DNA of 64,000 nucleotides from Verrucomicrobiota bacterium. GTDB taxonomy: Bacteria > Verrucomicrobiota > Verrucomicrobiia > Verrucomicrobiales > DEV007. Under the pieces are notes generated by a model. That model was not told where the DNA came from, ran no database searches, and worked only from the letters and a program-made list of their open reading frames with translations. The position numbers and the translations under genes are program-made. The stretch is from contig JAGWVU010000017.1 of NCBI GenBank assembly GCA_018970725.1, positions 1 through 64,000 on the forward strand. Reading direction: 5' to 3'. Positions 35,008-45,054 of the stretch are shown here, in pieces; positions within the stretch are counted from its first letter, which is position 1; every line of letters starts with the position of its first letter.

Positions 35008-35761
35008 GATCTGCTTTGTTCTGCTGTGCGGTGGAGCGTTTGATGCGGGGGCCGCGACGGACGCTGTCCGCCCGGAATGGACCACCCGGGAAGGGGGGCG
35101 GATCCGCGCGGAACTCGTCCGGTATTCGTGGGCGGACCGCAGCCTGATCCTGCGGAAGGACGGGGAAGGGGAAATGCGGATGGCGGCCCAGGATTTGGAC
35201 GGGCGCGGCAAGGTCCGCTTGTTGTTCGCCGAGCCGTTTCAGGATTGCGTCATGGCGCATCGGCAGGAGCTGGCCGAGCTGCCCGCTTTCCGGGAGCGGC
35301 TCGAATGGTTGCGGCGGTGGGGAGTGATTCTCAGCGGGGTGAGCGTGGCGGGAGTGATCGCCATCAGTTGGTTTTTGAGTCGTTTCCTCTTGCGGCGGGC
35401 TTCGCTTGGGGGCTGCCTTTTGGTCACGGCGCTGGCCATCGGACTTGGAGTCGCGGGAGGTTGGGTGGTGTTTTGGGGACGGGCCCGGCTTGGCGCGGAG
35501 CATACGATGGAGCTGGCGGGCCTGATGATGGCGGCGCACGCGGTCCTGCTCATGGTGGCGATCCGGCTCCTCAAAGCCGGGGGTTTGCTCCGCGCCTTTT
35601 TCTGGTGGGCGGGCCAGTGGACCATTCTTTTGGTTTGGCCGGTGGTGGTCCTTTGCGCCGCCATCGCCTCCCAGATCCAGATCCATGGGCACGGCTGGAA
35701 TGAGAGCGCGGTGGATCGTTACCTCGGCGAGGTGTGGTTGGTGCCGATGGGTTTGATTTGA
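35000..35761 (+). CDS. Membrane protein with SHD1-like N-terminal domain
   Basis: A 253-residue protein from the ATG at 35000, overlapping the ABC gene by 8 bp. A signal peptide (ending near A-G-A-A-T) is followed by W-T-T-R-E-G-G-R-I-R-A-E-L-V, then S-L-I-L-R-K and A-A-Q-D-L, a ~50-residue pattern typical of the SHD1 domain that PVC bacteria place in envelope proteins. After it come four membrane segments between about residues 110 and 240. The protein is not a recognised ABC permease. It may couple the orphan ATPase to the membrane, or act in an envelope complex. Confidence 0.6.
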   Translation: MHRICFVLLCGGAFDAGAATDAVRPEWTTREGGRIRAELVRYSWADRSLILRKDGEGEMRMAAQDLDGRGKVRLLFAEPFQDCVMAHRQELAELPAFRERLEWLRRWGVILSGVSVAGVIAISWFLSRFLLRRASLGGCLLVTALAIGLGVAGGWVVFWGRARLGAEHTMELAGLMMAAHAVLLMVAIRLLKAGGLLRAFFWWAGQWTILLVWPVVVLCAAIASQIQIHGHGWNESAVDRYLGEVWLVPMGLI

Positions 35762-35768
35762 ATAGGCT

Positions 35769-36518
35769 TCAGGCGAGGATCAGCCAGAGGGCTCCCGCGC
35801 CGGAAAGGCCGAAGAGGATCCTGACAAAGATCTCCTGCGGGATGCGGGCGACCAACGGTTTTCCCGCGGCGATGCCGAGGAGCACGGCGGGAAGCAGCGC
35901 GGCATCGAGCCACAGGGTGCGGGGGTTCAGGATGCCGATTTCCCAGTTGAACGGGATTTTGAAGATGTTGAGGAAGAGAAACACCCTGGCTCCGATGCCG
36001 AGGAATGTTTCCTTGGGCAAGCCCTTGAGCAGGGCCCAGATGGAGAAGACGGGGCCGGCGGCGTTGGCCACGGTGGTGGAGACGCCGATGACCAGGCCCG
36101 AGGCGGCGAGGAAGCGACGGGAATGGGGCAGGTGGGCGAGGAAGGTCTCCGAGCGCATCCGGAGGAACTGGAGCAGGAGCATGGCGAGAATGGTCCAGCC
36201 GATGACCCGTTTTGTCATCAGATCGTCGAGGGACCGGAGGACGAGATAGCCGAGGCAGACGCCGGCGATGGAAGGGAGGAGGAGGGGCCAGGCCTGGGCC
36301 CAGGTGGCATGGCGGCGGTAGATCGGGAAGACGACGATGTCCGCGAAGATGAGGAGGGGCAGGACGATTCCGACCGATTCCCGGCCGAAGAAGTGCGCCA
36401 TCACGACCACGTTGAGCAAGGCGAGTCCGGGCAAACCGGTTTTGGCAAAGCCGAGGCAGAAGGCCCCGGCGAGAGCCCAGGCCAGGGTGGAGGCGGGGAT
36501 GTCGAGGTGGGGAATCAC
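35769..36518 (-). CDS. TauE/SafE-family membrane transporter
   Basis: A 249-residue membrane protein with about 8 hydrophobic segments. The repeat motif A-K-T-G-L-P-G-L near residues 25-32 and G-V-S-T-T-V-A-N-A-A-G-P near 145-155 mark the TauE/SafE sulfite/organo-sulfur exporter family. The second motif with N-A-A-G-P is the family hallmark. The substrate may be sulfite, sulfoacetate or a related anion. It overlaps argS by 4 bp downstream of it, so it is co-transcribed with argS. It converges on the SHD1-like gene with 7 bp between. Confidence 0.88.
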   Translation of the reverse strand: MIPHLDIPASTLAWALAGAFCLGFAKTGLPGLALLNVVVMAHFFGRESVGIVLPLLIFADIVVFPIYRRHATWAQAWPLLLPSIAGVCLGYLVLRSLDDLMTKRVIGWTILAMLLLQFLRMRSETFLAHLPHSRRFLAASGLVIGVSTTVANAAGPVFSIWALLKGLPKETFLGIGARVFLFLNIFKIPFNWEIGILNPRTLWLDAALLPAVLLGIAAGKPLVARIPQEIFVRILFGLSGAGALWLILA

Positions 36519-38458
36519 ATCCGTTCCACGACATCGATTCCGAGCAGTTGCAGGCCCTGGCGCAGCACCCGGGAAGTGATCTCGCAGAGCATGAGGCGGC
36601 TGGACCGGGTGGTTCCCTCGGATTTGAGGACCGGGCAGGAATGGAAAAAGGCGTGGTAGGCCTTGGCCAGTTCGTAGAGGTAGTTGGCCAGCACGTTGGG
36701 TTTGTGCTCGTGGAGAACGGCGGGAACCGCTTCACCGAATTGGAAGAGTTTCCGGGCCAGGGCGTGTTCCTCGGCTTCGGTCAGGGTGATTTTCCGGGGC
36801 GGGGTGAAGGGCTTTTCCAGTTTGCGGAAAATGCCGCGCGTCCGGACGTAGGAGTAGAGAAGGTAGGGCGCGGTATCTCCCTTCAGCGAGAGCATCTTGT
36901 CCCAATCGAACACATAGTCGGTCGTTCGCGATTGGGAGAGTTCGGCGTATTTCACCGCGCCCAGACCGACCGCTTGGGCGATCGCGTCTTTCTCCTCCGG
37001 GGTGAACAGGGTGGTGTCGCTTTCCTCCCCGGTCTCGCGGCTGTCGAGAAAGGCGCGGGAACGGGAGATCGCTTCCTCGAGCACTTCGACGAGGCCGACG
37101 TTCTCTCCGGAGCGGGTCTTGAAGGGTTTGCGGTCCTTGCCGAGGATGCTGCCGAAGGCGACGTGGGTGAAGCGGATGGAATCGGACCAGCCGAGGCGGC
37201 GGGCGGCGTCGAAGACCTGGCGGAAGTGGAGGGATTGGGGGTGACCGACGACATACCAGACCTCGTCCGGCCGCCACTCCCGGGCCCGGTAATCGATGGT
37301 GGCGAGATCCGTGGTGGCGTAGAGAAAACCGCCGTCCGATTTGCGGACGATGGCGGGATTGTCCTTCCAGGCGCCATCCTCTTGAATCCGGTAGGGATCC
37401 TCGGAGGGCGGCAGGGTGCCGTCGGAAAAAATGCAGATGGCTCCCTGGCTTTCGCGGGCGATGCCCTTGGCCACCAGTTCCTCCACGAGAGGTTCCAAGG
37501 CATCGTTGTAAAAGCTCTCGCCCAGCACATGGTCGAAGGTCACACCCAGCCGGGCATAGATCCGGGCGAGAGCGGTCAGGGAGAGATCGACCGATTGGCG
37601 CCAGATGCCGAGGTTCTCCGGGTCCCCCTGCTGGAGTTTGACCAACTCCTCCCGGCACGTTTCCAAGGTGTCCCCGGGTTTGCCCATGGCCCGGGCGAGC
37701 GAACGGTTTTCCGGGGAAGCGAAGAACGATCCGACATCCTTGAGCTCTTTTTCCAGCTCGAACCATGCGTCCGCCGCCGTTTTCTTGCGGGATTTGGCGA
37801 GCGCGAGCAAAGCGGATTCAAACTGCTCGATGCGGACGCGGTTGTTGACCGCTTTGTAGAGGCGGACGAATTCCTTGATCGGGTCCTGTTCGAGCGCGGT
37901 GCGGTTGAGCAGGACTTTCCAGCCGTGGATGATCATCCCGAACTGGGTGCCCCAGTCCCCGATGTGGTTGTCCGTGATGACCCGGTGGCCGAGGAAGCGG
38001 GCGATGCGGGCCAAGCTTTCTCCGATGATGGTGCTGCGGATGTGACCGACGTGCATCGGCTTGGCGACGTTCGGGGCCGAGAAGTCGATGACGATGACCC
38101 GGGGGGAGCGGGCCGTGGGAACACCGAGGGTGGGGCTGGAGGCGAGTTGCAGAAGGGCCTTGCCGACGGCCTCGGGCGTGAGGCGGAAATTGATGAAACC
38201 GTTGCCGGCGACTTCCGGAGGGGCGGCCAGACCGGAGACATCGAGATGTTCCACGAGGGAGGCGGCCATCTCCCGCGCGTTTTTGCCGAGCCGCTGGGCC
38301 AGCGTCATCGCCACGGGGGATTGGTAGTCGCCAAAGCGGGGATCCTTGGACGGCTTGACATCGACCGGAAAATCGTCGGGAACCGAGGTGGCGTCGGGGA
38401 ACCGGGTGAGGGCGGTGCGGAGGCGGTCGCGGAGTTGGTCGGGGAAAGTCTCGGGCAT
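36515..38458 (-). CDS. argS: Arginyl-tRNA synthetase
   Basis: A 647-residue class I synthetase for tRNA-Arg. The ArgRS N-terminal Add1 domain contains F-G-D-Y-Q-S-P near residue 43. The H-V-G-H-I-R-S-T site near 137 is the HIGH motif, with S-A-P-N-V-A-K-P just before. The DALR anticodon domain begins near 520 (L-L-Y-S-Y-V-R-T-R-G-I), and the protein ends G-I-D-V-V-E-R-M, the typical ArgRS tail. The KMSK motif is degenerate, as in many ArgRS. The start ATG is at 38458. It is divergent from mreB with 147 bp between the starts. Confidence 0.97.
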   Translation of the reverse strand: MPETFPDQLRDRLRTALTRFPDATSVPDDFPVDVKPSKDPRFGDYQSPVAMTLAQRLGKNAREMAASLVEHLDVSGLAAPPEVAGNGFINFRLTPEAVGKALLQLASSPTLGVPTARSPRVIVIDFSAPNVAKPMHVGHIRSTIIGESLARIARFLGHRVITDNHIGDWGTQFGMIIHGWKVLLNRTALEQDPIKEFVRLYKAVNNRVRIEQFESALLALAKSRKKTAADAWFELEKELKDVGSFFASPENRSLARAMGKPGDTLETCREELVKLQQGDPENLGIWRQSVDLSLTALARIYARLGVTFDHVLGESFYNDALEPLVEELVAKGIARESQGAICIFSDGTLPPSEDPYRIQEDGAWKDNPAIVRKSDGGFLYATTDLATIDYRAREWRPDEVWYVVGHPQSLHFRQVFDAARRLGWSDSIRFTHVAFGSILGKDRKPFKTRSGENVGLVEVLEEAISRSRAFLDSRETGEESDTTLFTPEEKDAIAQAVGLGAVKYAELSQSRTTDYVFDWDKMLSLKGDTAPYLLYSYVRTRGIFRKLEKPFTPPRKITLTEAEEHALARKLFQFGEAVPAVLHEHKPNVLANYLYELAKAYHAFFHSCPVLKSEGTTRSSRLMLCEITSRVLRQGLQLLGIDVVERM

Positions 38459-38605
38459 CGGTCGGCAGACAGTTCAAGAGGGCTGGACGGGATTCAAGCG
38501 GGAAGGGGGAAAAGGTGTTGACATCGGTGGGGGGAAACCGGAGAAAGAGGGGCGTTTTTTCACCGTGACAGGCGGCCGCGCCCGTCCGTGCTTTAGTTCA
38601 CCAAG

Positions 38606-39637
38606 ATGCCTTTCGGAAAGCTTTTCGGGATTTTCTCCGACGACATCGGAATCGACCTCGGCACCGCCAACACCCTCGTCAATGTCAAGGGGCACGGCAT
38701 CGTGCTGAACGAGCCGTCCGTGGTCGCGGTCCAGGCTGGAACCAACAAGGTGGTGGCGGTGGGGGATGAAGCCAAGCGGATGCTGGGGCGGACACCGGGG
38801 GGGATTGTCGCCATCCGGCCCTTGCGTGACGGCGTGATCGCGGATTTCGAAGTGACGGAAGCCATGCTGCGCCATTTCATCCGCAAGGTTTCCAGCGGGC
38901 GCGCCCTGATTCGCCCGCGGGTGGTGGTCGCGGTTCCCTCCGGGATCACCGAGGTGGAGAAACGGGCGGTTCAGGAATCCGCCCGGAACGCGGGAGCCCG
39001 CGAGGTGTTTCTCATCGAGGAACCGATGGCGGCGGCCATTGGCGTGGGCCTTCCGGTGCAGGACGCTTCCGGAAACATGATCATCGACATCGGTGGGGGG
39101 ACGACGGAAGTGGCGTTGATTTCGCTCTCCGGAATCGTCTACAGCCGGAGCGTCCGGGTGGCCGGGGATGAGTTGGACGATGCCATCGCCCTCTACCTGA
39201 AGCGGGCCTACAACATGGTGGTGGGAGAGCGCACCGCGGAGGACATCAAAATCCGGATCGGGTCGGCGTATCCGCAGGGCAAGGAAGCCTCCCTGGAGGT
39301 CAAGGGCCGGGATCTCGTGGCCGGGTTGCCCAAGACCATCAAGATCACTTCCCAGGAGATCCGGGAGGCGATGCTCGATCCGCTCAACACGATCATCGAT
39401 TCCGTGCGGGTCACCTTGGAGCGTTGCCCTCCTGAACTCTCGGCGGATTTGGTGGACCGCGGGCTGGTGCTGGCCGGCGGCGGGGCTCTCTTGCGCGGGT
39501 TGGACAAACTGCTTTCCGAGGAGACCGGGTTGCCGGTTCACGTGGCCGAAGACCCTCTGAGTGCCGTGGCGGAGGGATGCGGCAAGGTGCTTCACGAGCT
39601 TTCCCTCCTCAAACGCTTCGCTACCGCGGAGAGGTGA
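38606..39637 (+). CDS. mreB: Rod-shape-determining actin homologue MreB
   Basis: A 343-residue actin-like ATPase that organises lateral wall synthesis. Phosphate 1 motif is [11 protein letters not shown] near residues 11-22, phosphate 2 is [10 protein letters not shown] near 155-165, and the adenosine motif [10 protein letters not shown] is near 290. The start at 38606 has a short C-A-A-G before it but fits the family's M-x-x-x-x-G-x-F-S. It is the first gene of mreB-mreC-mreD-mrdA-rng, all plus strand and closely spaced. Confidence 0.97.
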   Translation: MPFGKLFGIFSDDIGIDLGTANTLVNVKGHGIVLNEPSVVAVQAGTNKVVAVGDEAKRMLGRTPGGIVAIRPLRDGVIADFEVTEAMLRHFIRKVSSGRALIRPRVVVAVPSGITEVEKRAVQESARNAGAREVFLIEEPMAAAIGVGLPVQDASGNMIIDIGGGTTEVALISLSGIVYSRSVRVAGDELDDAIALYLKRAYNMVVGERTAEDIKIRIGSAYPQGKEASLEVKGRDLVAGLPKTIKITSQEIREAMLDPLNTIIDSVRVTLERCPPELSADLVDRGLVLAGGGALLRGLDKLLSEETGLPVHVAEDPLSAVAEGCGKVLHELSLLKRFATAER

Positions 39638-39699
39638 AGATTCCGGCCATCGTGCGCCTTGCGCGCCCCGCCCGGATCGGCGTAAATTGAGCCGTCCTC

Positions 39700-40608
39700 A
39701 TGTCGCGGGTCAACCTCATCGCGCTCTTGCTCTTGGCCGGGTTGGTGACCGGTCTGATGCTGTTGCCGGGCGAGCGGGTCGCGGCCGTCCGACATACCGT
39801 TTTGGGGTGGGCATCACCCTGGCTCCGGACCAAGAAGGCGGTCGGGACCGTGGTCGACGGCCTGGTGACCCGGAAACCGACTTACGGACAGTTGGAGGAG
39901 GAGAACCGGCGGCTCCAGCAGGAAGTGCAGCACCTGAGAACCTTGAACCGGGGGCTCGACGAAATTTCCCGTCAGAACAACGAATTGCGCGGGGCGCTCA
40001 ACTTGCGGAAACTGCCCCAGTTCGAGTTGGTCGCGGCGGAGGTGGTTAGCCGGGACAGCGGCACTTGGTATAACAGCCTGGTGATCGACAAAGGAGAGCG
40101 GGACGGGCTGGGCGTGAACGATCCGGTCATTGTCGAGACCAAGTTGGTCGGAAAAATTTCGGTGGCGGGCCCGGATTCCTCCATGGTGTTGCTGGTGACG
40201 GACGAGGCTTGCAAGGTCACCGTCCGGGTGATGAGCACGCCGTATTTCGGCATCTCGGAGGGGCAGGGGAGCCAGGGACCTTCCCTGTCCGCCGCCCAGG
40301 GGGAGACCCGGGGGATGCGCGGAGGATGGGCCCCGCGGCTCCGGCTGCGGTATCTTGACAAATTTGCGAGACTCCAGCCCGGCATGAACGTCTACAGCTC
40401 GGGCCAGGGCCGGGTCTATCCGCCCAATTTGGAAGTTGGAAAAATCGTCTCGGTCCAGCCCGGGGACATCACCACCGAGGCGGAGATCGAGCCCGCCGTG
40501 GATTTCAGCGGTTTGGATTTCGTCTTTGTGATCCGGCGCGGGGCCGGGGAAACTACGGCGGAGCCCGGAGCGGTCGCTCCGGCGGAAGCGGGAGCGGAGG
40601 AAAAGTGA
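39700..40608 (+). CDS. mreC: Rod-shape-determining protein MreC
   Basis: A 302-residue periplasmic scaffold that links MreB and MreD to the PBPs. One N-terminal membrane segment (I-A-L-L-L-L-A-G-L-V-T-G) is followed by a coiled coil (~65-95, Q-L-E-E-E-N-R-R-L-Q-Q-E) and the beta-barrel part with V-V-S-R-D-S-G-T-W-Y-N-S and D-K-G-E-R-D-G-L-x-V-N-D-P-V, both hallmark MreC. The tail is Ala/Glu-rich. It starts 62 bp after mreB, and its stop touches the mreD ATG. Confidence 0.95.
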   Translation: MSRVNLIALLLLAGLVTGLMLLPGERVAAVRHTVLGWASPWLRTKKAVGTVVDGLVTRKPTYGQLEEENRRLQQEVQHLRTLNRGLDEISRQNNELRGALNLRKLPQFELVAAEVVSRDSGTWYNSLVIDKGERDGLGVNDPVIVETKLVGKISVAGPDSSMVLLVTDEACKVTVRVMSTPYFGISEGQGSQGPSLSAAQGETRGMRGGWAPRLRLRYLDKFARLQPGMNVYSSGQGRVYPPNLEVGKIVSVQPGDITTEAEIEPAVDFSGLDFVFVIRRGAGETTAEPGAVAPAEAGAEEK

Positions 40609-41186
40609 TGCCGGCCTTCGTGACGGTGACCTTCGTCTTTTTTTGGGTGGCGATGATCGCCCAGGAGTTCCTCGCGCCTTGGATTGTGAGCACGCCCTCG
40701 GGGAACGTGGAAGTTTACTGCCTGCTGCCCTGGGTGTTCTTTTTTTCCCTGGCCCTGGCGGTTCCCTATCCCCTGATGCTGGTCTTCGCGGGACTGACCG
40801 GCTTCATCTGGGATGCGCGCTGGCAGGTGCCCGGAGACATTCCCGACCTGCCCCTCGGGTCCTCGATCATCCTGTTCACCGTTTTCGGGACCCTCCTGCA
40901 GGGGATCCGGCCGTTGTTCCGCCGGGGAAACTGGGTGGTGCCCGTGGTAATGTGCGGTCTGGCGGTTTTCCTGCAACTGTTGAGTCAGGATCTCCTGTTG
41001 AGTTTCCGGCGGAGCGGCTTTGAGTTTTCCGGGGAATTGTGGTTGACTGTGCTCCTCACCTCGGTGGTGTCCACGGCGTTGTCGCCCGCGCTTTTCTGGT
41101 TGAACAGCCGGGTCGCCCGGAGGTGTGGCTACCAGCTCGAGGTCGGGCAATTCACCTTCCGGAGAACGTATGGGCAATCGATTTAG
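40608..41186 (+). CDS. mreD: Rod-shape-determining protein MreD
   Basis: A 192-residue membrane protein with about 5-6 hydrophobic segments. The ATG at 40608 shares its first base with the mreC stop (TGATG) and has GGAGG 7 bp upstream, so it was preferred over the GTG one codon before. The sequence is poorly conserved apart from family features, such as P-x-x-x-x-x-F-x-G-L-T-G-F-x-W-D-A near the centre; the call depends on its place between mreC and mrdA. Its end overlaps mrdA by 17 bp. Confidence 0.85.
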   Translation: MPAFVTVTFVFFWVAMIAQEFLAPWIVSTPSGNVEVYCLLPWVFFFSLALAVPYPLMLVFAGLTGFIWDARWQVPGDIPDLPLGSSIILFTVFGTLLQGIRPLFRRGNWVVPVVMCGLAVFLQLLSQDLLLSFRRSGFEFSGELWLTVLLTSVVSTALSPALFWLNSRVARRCGYQLEVGQFTFRRTYGQSI

Positions 41187-43380
41187 ACTCCGTCTCTACC
41201 TGCTCGCCATTTTGGTGTTGCTCGGGTTGGGCGTGTTGGTCGCCCGGCTCCACAAGGTGCAGGTGGCGGACTACGAGTATTACCGGAGCCGTCTGCCGGG
41301 GGAGAAGGAAGTCACCGTGCGGGTGCCCGGGGTGCGGGGGGAAATCCGGGACCGCAACGGGGTGGTCCTGGCCACCAACCGGGCCAGCTACGAGGTGACC
41401 TTCGATTTGAAGGCGATTCTGGATCGATACCGCGAAACCCTCGGAGAAGGGGAGGAAGTCCCGATGATCCGCTACGAGGCGAACGAGGGCGGCATGACGC
41501 GACCGCGGACCGAGCCGGACATTGTGGCCATCGTCCAGGAAACCGTGATCCCGGAGATGCGGACGTTGGGGTTGGCGGAGGACTTCAACGCGGAGCAAAT
41601 GCAGGTGCATTTCCGGGGCACGAGCGGGCTGGTGCCCTACAGTTACCGGCGGGACCTCACGTTCGGGGACTTCGCGGTGTTCGCGGAGAACGACTACAAC
41701 ATTCCCGGGGTGAACATCGAGGTCAAGCCGCAGCGGGTCTATCCCTACGATGCGCTGGCCTGCCACCTTCTCGGTTACCTCAAGCTGCCGGACATCCAGA
41801 GGGTGGCGGCGGAAAAGCGGGGCGAGTTCGATCACTATGTGGCGGATGATTACGGTGGCGCCGGGGTGGAGAAGAGCCTGGACGATCTTTTGCAAGGAAA
41901 CGCGGGCAAGCGGACCATGCGACGGGATGAGAAGGGGGTGATCCGCGGGGAAATCCGTTACATGCCCCCCACCGCCGGAGCCGATGTCTACCTCACGATC
42001 GATGCGAAGGTGCAATACATCGTGGAGGAGGCGATGCGATCGGTGGGGCGCGGGGCGGCGGTGGTGATGAATCCGCGGAACGGGGACATTCTGGCGATGG
42101 TTTCGGTGCCTTCCTTCAACCCGAACCGGTTCATTCCGGCGGTCTCCTCGGAGGACTGGAACCGATACACCTCGGACGAGACGTCGCCGATGTACAACCG
42201 GGCCTTGAGCCAGCATCCTCCGGGATCGACCTTCAAGATTCCGATCGCTCTGGCGGGGTGCCTCTCAAATACCAACCGCCGCAACTTTTACTGCGGCGGA
42301 GGGGTGCAATACGGCAACAAATTCATGCAGTGCTGGATTGGCTCGAAGGGGGGGAGACACGGCTCGCTCGATCTCAGCGAGGCCATCAAACGGTCCTGCA
42401 ACTGCTACTTTTACCAATACGGAAACGAGACCGGCATCCGCAACATCGTGGAAATCACGGGCAAAATGGGATTGGGACACAAGACGGGGATCCCGTTGGA
42501 GGGGGAAATGCCCGGGCTGGTGCCGACGCCGGAGTGGTTGAAGTTGCGCGGGTTGGTGTGGACCGACGCCTACACGGCAATGACCTCGATCGGGCAGGGA
42601 TTCACGGAAGCCACGCCGCTGCAAATGGCTTCCGTCACGTGCACGGTGGCAAACGGTGGGAAGGTCTTCCAGCCCCGTTTGGTCCGCCAGGTTCTCGGGA
42701 AAAACGGCGTTCCCCTGATGCCGGACCGACCGGTGCTCCAGGCGGATCTCGCGAAGGAGGGGCTGACTCCGTCCGAGTTGGAAGAGGTCAAGCGCGGGAT
42801 GTGGAAGGTGGTCAACGAGGAAGGGGGCACCGCCGGCCGCGCCCGTTCCCCGAACTTTGCCGTCGCGGGCAAAACGGGCACCGCACAGACCGGAAACACC
42901 CGGGAACCGACCAATGCCTGGTTCATCTCCTTCGCGCCTTACGAGGAGCCGGAACTCGCCGTCTCCGTCTTCATCCACAACGCGGATTCCGGTGGGAAAT
43001 GCGGGGCTCCCATCGCCGGGCACATCATCAAGCAAGTCATGGCCATGAAACACGGTTACGTCGTCGAGGCCAAACCAATGGCGGAGGCCGCCGGAAATTT
43101 TGAACGGATCAATCTCGTGGATTTCGACAATGTTGGCCTTGACCAATTCGTGGAAGGAGACGATGCGGACGCGGCCGTCGAGTTGCCCGAGGGGTTTGCG
43201 CCCCGGGTGGTCACGACGGAGCGGGGGATGTTGCAGGAGGCACCATCGTTGCGGGCGCGTCCGGACAGTCGCGGGAGTCTCTGGCCGTTCCCGCCCAAGG
43301 CCAGAAAGTATCCGCAGGCGCGGCGGCCCGCGGAGAAAAAAGGAGGAGGCGGCGGCTTTTTCAAGAAAAAGAGCCGCTGA
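41170..43380 (+). CDS. mrdA: Penicillin-binding protein 2 (elongation transpeptidase)
   Basis: A 736-residue class B PBP from the ATG at 41170 (GGAG at 41161-41164). One N-terminal membrane anchor is followed by a dimerisation domain starting V-P-G-V-R-G-E-I-R-D-R-N-G. The transpeptidase has the active serine S353-T-F-K356 in H-P-P-G-S-T-F-K, the S-C-N motif in R-S-C-N-C-Y, and K568-T-G in A-G-K-T-G-T-A-Q-T. This matches MrdA/PBP2, which crosslinks lateral wall. The C-terminal ~60 residues are basic and end G-G-G-F-F-K-K-K. RodA (mrdB) is not in the window. Confidence 0.95.
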   Translation: MGNRFRLRLYLLAILVLLGLGVLVARLHKVQVADYEYYRSRLPGEKEVTVRVPGVRGEIRDRNGVVLATNRASYEVTFDLKAILDRYRETLGEGEEVPMIRYEANEGGMTRPRTEPDIVAIVQETVIPEMRTLGLAEDFNAEQMQVHFRGTSGLVPYSYRRDLTFGDFAVFAENDYNIPGVNIEVKPQRVYPYDALACHLLGYLKLPDIQRVAAEKRGEFDHYVADDYGGAGVEKSLDDLLQGNAGKRTMRRDEKGVIRGEIRYMPPTAGADVYLTIDAKVQYIVEEAMRSVGRGAAVVMNPRNGDILAMVSVPSFNPNRFIPAVSSEDWNRYTSDETSPMYNRALSQHPPGSTFKIPIALAGCLSNTNRRNFYCGGGVQYGNKFMQCWIGSKGGRHGSLDLSEAIKRSCNCYFYQYGNETGIRNIVEITGKMGLGHKTGIPLEGEMPGLVPTPEWLKLRGLVWTDAYTAMTSIGQGFTEATPLQMASVTCTVANGGKVFQPRLVRQVLGKNGVPLMPDRPVLQADLAKEGLTPSELEEVKRGMWKVVNEEGGTAGRARSPNFAVAGKTGTAQTGNTREPTNAWFISFAPYEEPELAVSVFIHNADSGGKCGAPIAGHIIKQVMAMKHGYVVEAKPMAEAAGNFERINLVDFDNVGLDQFVEGDDADAAVELPEGFAPRVVTTERGMLQEAPSLRARPDSRGSLWPFPPKARKYPQARRPAEKKGGGGGFFKKKSR

Positions 43381-43449
43381 AGAAGTCGCCGTGAAGAAAC
43401 AATCATTCAGAAAAGGGAAAGTTTGGAAGTCTTTCCCGGAGGGAGAAAC

Positions 43450-45054
43450 ATGGTAAGAAGTTCAGCACCAGACATCACACGCATGGCATTCAATCAGATC
43501 AGAAGGCTTTTCGGGCTGAAACGGCTCAACGAGGGAATCCGCATCGTCGTCAATTGCGAGAAACTGGAGAACCGGGTCGCTTTGCTGGAGAACGGTTCCG
43601 TTGAGGAATACGGAGTGGAACGGGTCGACTCCGAGAACCTCGTGGGGTCGATTTTCAAGGGCAAGGTCAAGAACATCGAGCAAGGCTTGAAGGCGATGTT
43701 CGTGGACATCGGGCTCGAGAAAAACGCGTTCCTGCACTTTTGGGATGCGATTCCGGAGGCGCTCGATGCCGGGATGGAGGAGATCCGGCGGCCGAACTCA
43801 GCCAAGAAGAAGCAGAAAATCACCGCCAAGGATATTCCCGACCTGTATCCGGTGGGGTCGGAAATTCTCGTGCAGGTGACCAAGGGAGCGATCGGCAACA
43901 AAGGGCCCCGCATCACCACGAACATTTCCCTGGCCGGGCGTTTCATGGTGTTGATGCCCCGGAACGATCAGTTCGGGATCTCCCGGAAGATCGAGGATCC
44001 CAAGGAGCGGGCCCGTCTCCGCAAGCTCATGGAGCAGTTGCAAATTCCCGAGGGCATGGGCGTCATCCTGCGCACCGTTTCCCAGGGACAACGGCTCCGC
44101 TATCTGGTGCGCGACCTCAACATCCTGCTCGAACAGTGGGACCAAATCGAGGACAATCGCGACACCATGAAAGCCCCGGCCTGCGTTTTCCGGGAACCGA
44201 ACATCATCGAACGCACGGTGCGCGACTTCCTCACCGACGAGGTCGAGGAGGTCATCATCGACAACGAGGAGGTCACCGAGCGGATGAAGGACATGGTCGG
44301 TGCCATCTCGCGGAGGTCGCGCAACCGCATCACCTTCCACAGTTCTCAGGAACCGATTTTCGAGAAATTCGGCATCCAGCGGCAGATCGATGACGCCTTT
44401 TTCCGTCAGGTCTGGCTGCCCTGCGGCGGGTATCTGGTGATCGACGAGACGGAGGCGCTCATTGCGATCGACGTCAACACCGGCCGGAACAAGGGCGCCG
44501 GGGACAAGATGATCCTGGAAACCAACTTGGAAGCGGCGGCGGAAGTGGCCCGGCAACTGCGGCTGCGGAACATCGGCGGGCTGATCGTGGTCGATTTCAT
44601 CGACATGCGGAGCCGGAAGGATCAGCAGGCGGTTTACAAGGTGATCAAGGACCGCTTGAAGCGGGACAAGGCCAAGACCCAGGTGATGCCGATCTCGCCT
44701 CTGGGTCTTTTGGAAATGACCCGGCAACGGCTCAGTGAAAGCCTCAGCGTCACCGTCTCCGAGCCTTGCTCCTACTGCAACGGTCGGGGGGTGGTCAAAT
44801 CCACGACCACGATGAGTGTGGAGCTGCAGCGCAAGATCAACGCCCTGATGTATCGCAAGCACATCACCGCCCGCAGCCTGCTCATCATCGTGCACCCGGA
44901 GGTTCTGCAGCGGCTCAAGACCGAGGACTCGGCCCATCTCGTGGAGTTGGAGCGGCGTCACGAGGCCCGGTTCACCTTCCGCAGCGACCCCAACTACCAC
45001 CGCGAGCAGATCAGCATCTGCAATGCGGAAAACGGTGAGGAATTGAAGCTTTGA
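43450..45054 (+). CDS. rng: Ribonuclease E/G family endoribonuclease
   Basis: A 534-residue RNase of the Rng/CafA type. The ATG at 43450 has a strong GGAGGGA 6 bp upstream. The S1 domain begins G-S-I-F-K-G-K-V near residue 65 and carries an insert of basic residues. The 5' sensor/RNase H part follows with R-T-V near 205, and the catalytic metal site I-A-I-D-V-N-T-G-R is near 340-348 with Asp also in V-V-D-F-I-D-M near 385. The Zn-link C-x-x-C-N-G-R-G near 440 holds two subunits together. Rng trims 16S rRNA and decays mRNA. Its place after mre/mrdA echoes the mreBCD-rng order of Proteobacteria. Confidence 0.93.
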   Translation: MVRSSAPDITRMAFNQIRRLFGLKRLNEGIRIVVNCEKLENRVALLENGSVEEYGVERVDSENLVGSIFKGKVKNIEQGLKAMFVDIGLEKNAFLHFWDAIPEALDAGMEEIRRPNSAKKKQKITAKDIPDLYPVGSEILVQVTKGAIGNKGPRITTNISLAGRFMVLMPRNDQFGISRKIEDPKERARLRKLMEQLQIPEGMGVILRTVSQGQRLRYLVRDLNILLEQWDQIEDNRDTMKAPACVFREPNIIERTVRDFLTDEVEEVIIDNEEVTERMKDMVGAISRRSRNRITFHSSQEPIFEKFGIQRQIDDAFFRQVWLPCGGYLVIDETEALIAIDVNTGRNKGAGDKMILETNLEAAAEVARQLRLRNIGGLIVVDFIDMRSRKDQQAVYKVIKDRLKRDKAKTQVMPISPLGLLEMTRQRLSESLSVTVSEPCSYCNGRGVVKSTTTMSVELQRKINALMYRKHITARSLLIIVHPEVLQRLKTEDSAHLVELERRHEARFTFRSDPNYHREQISICNAENGEELKL

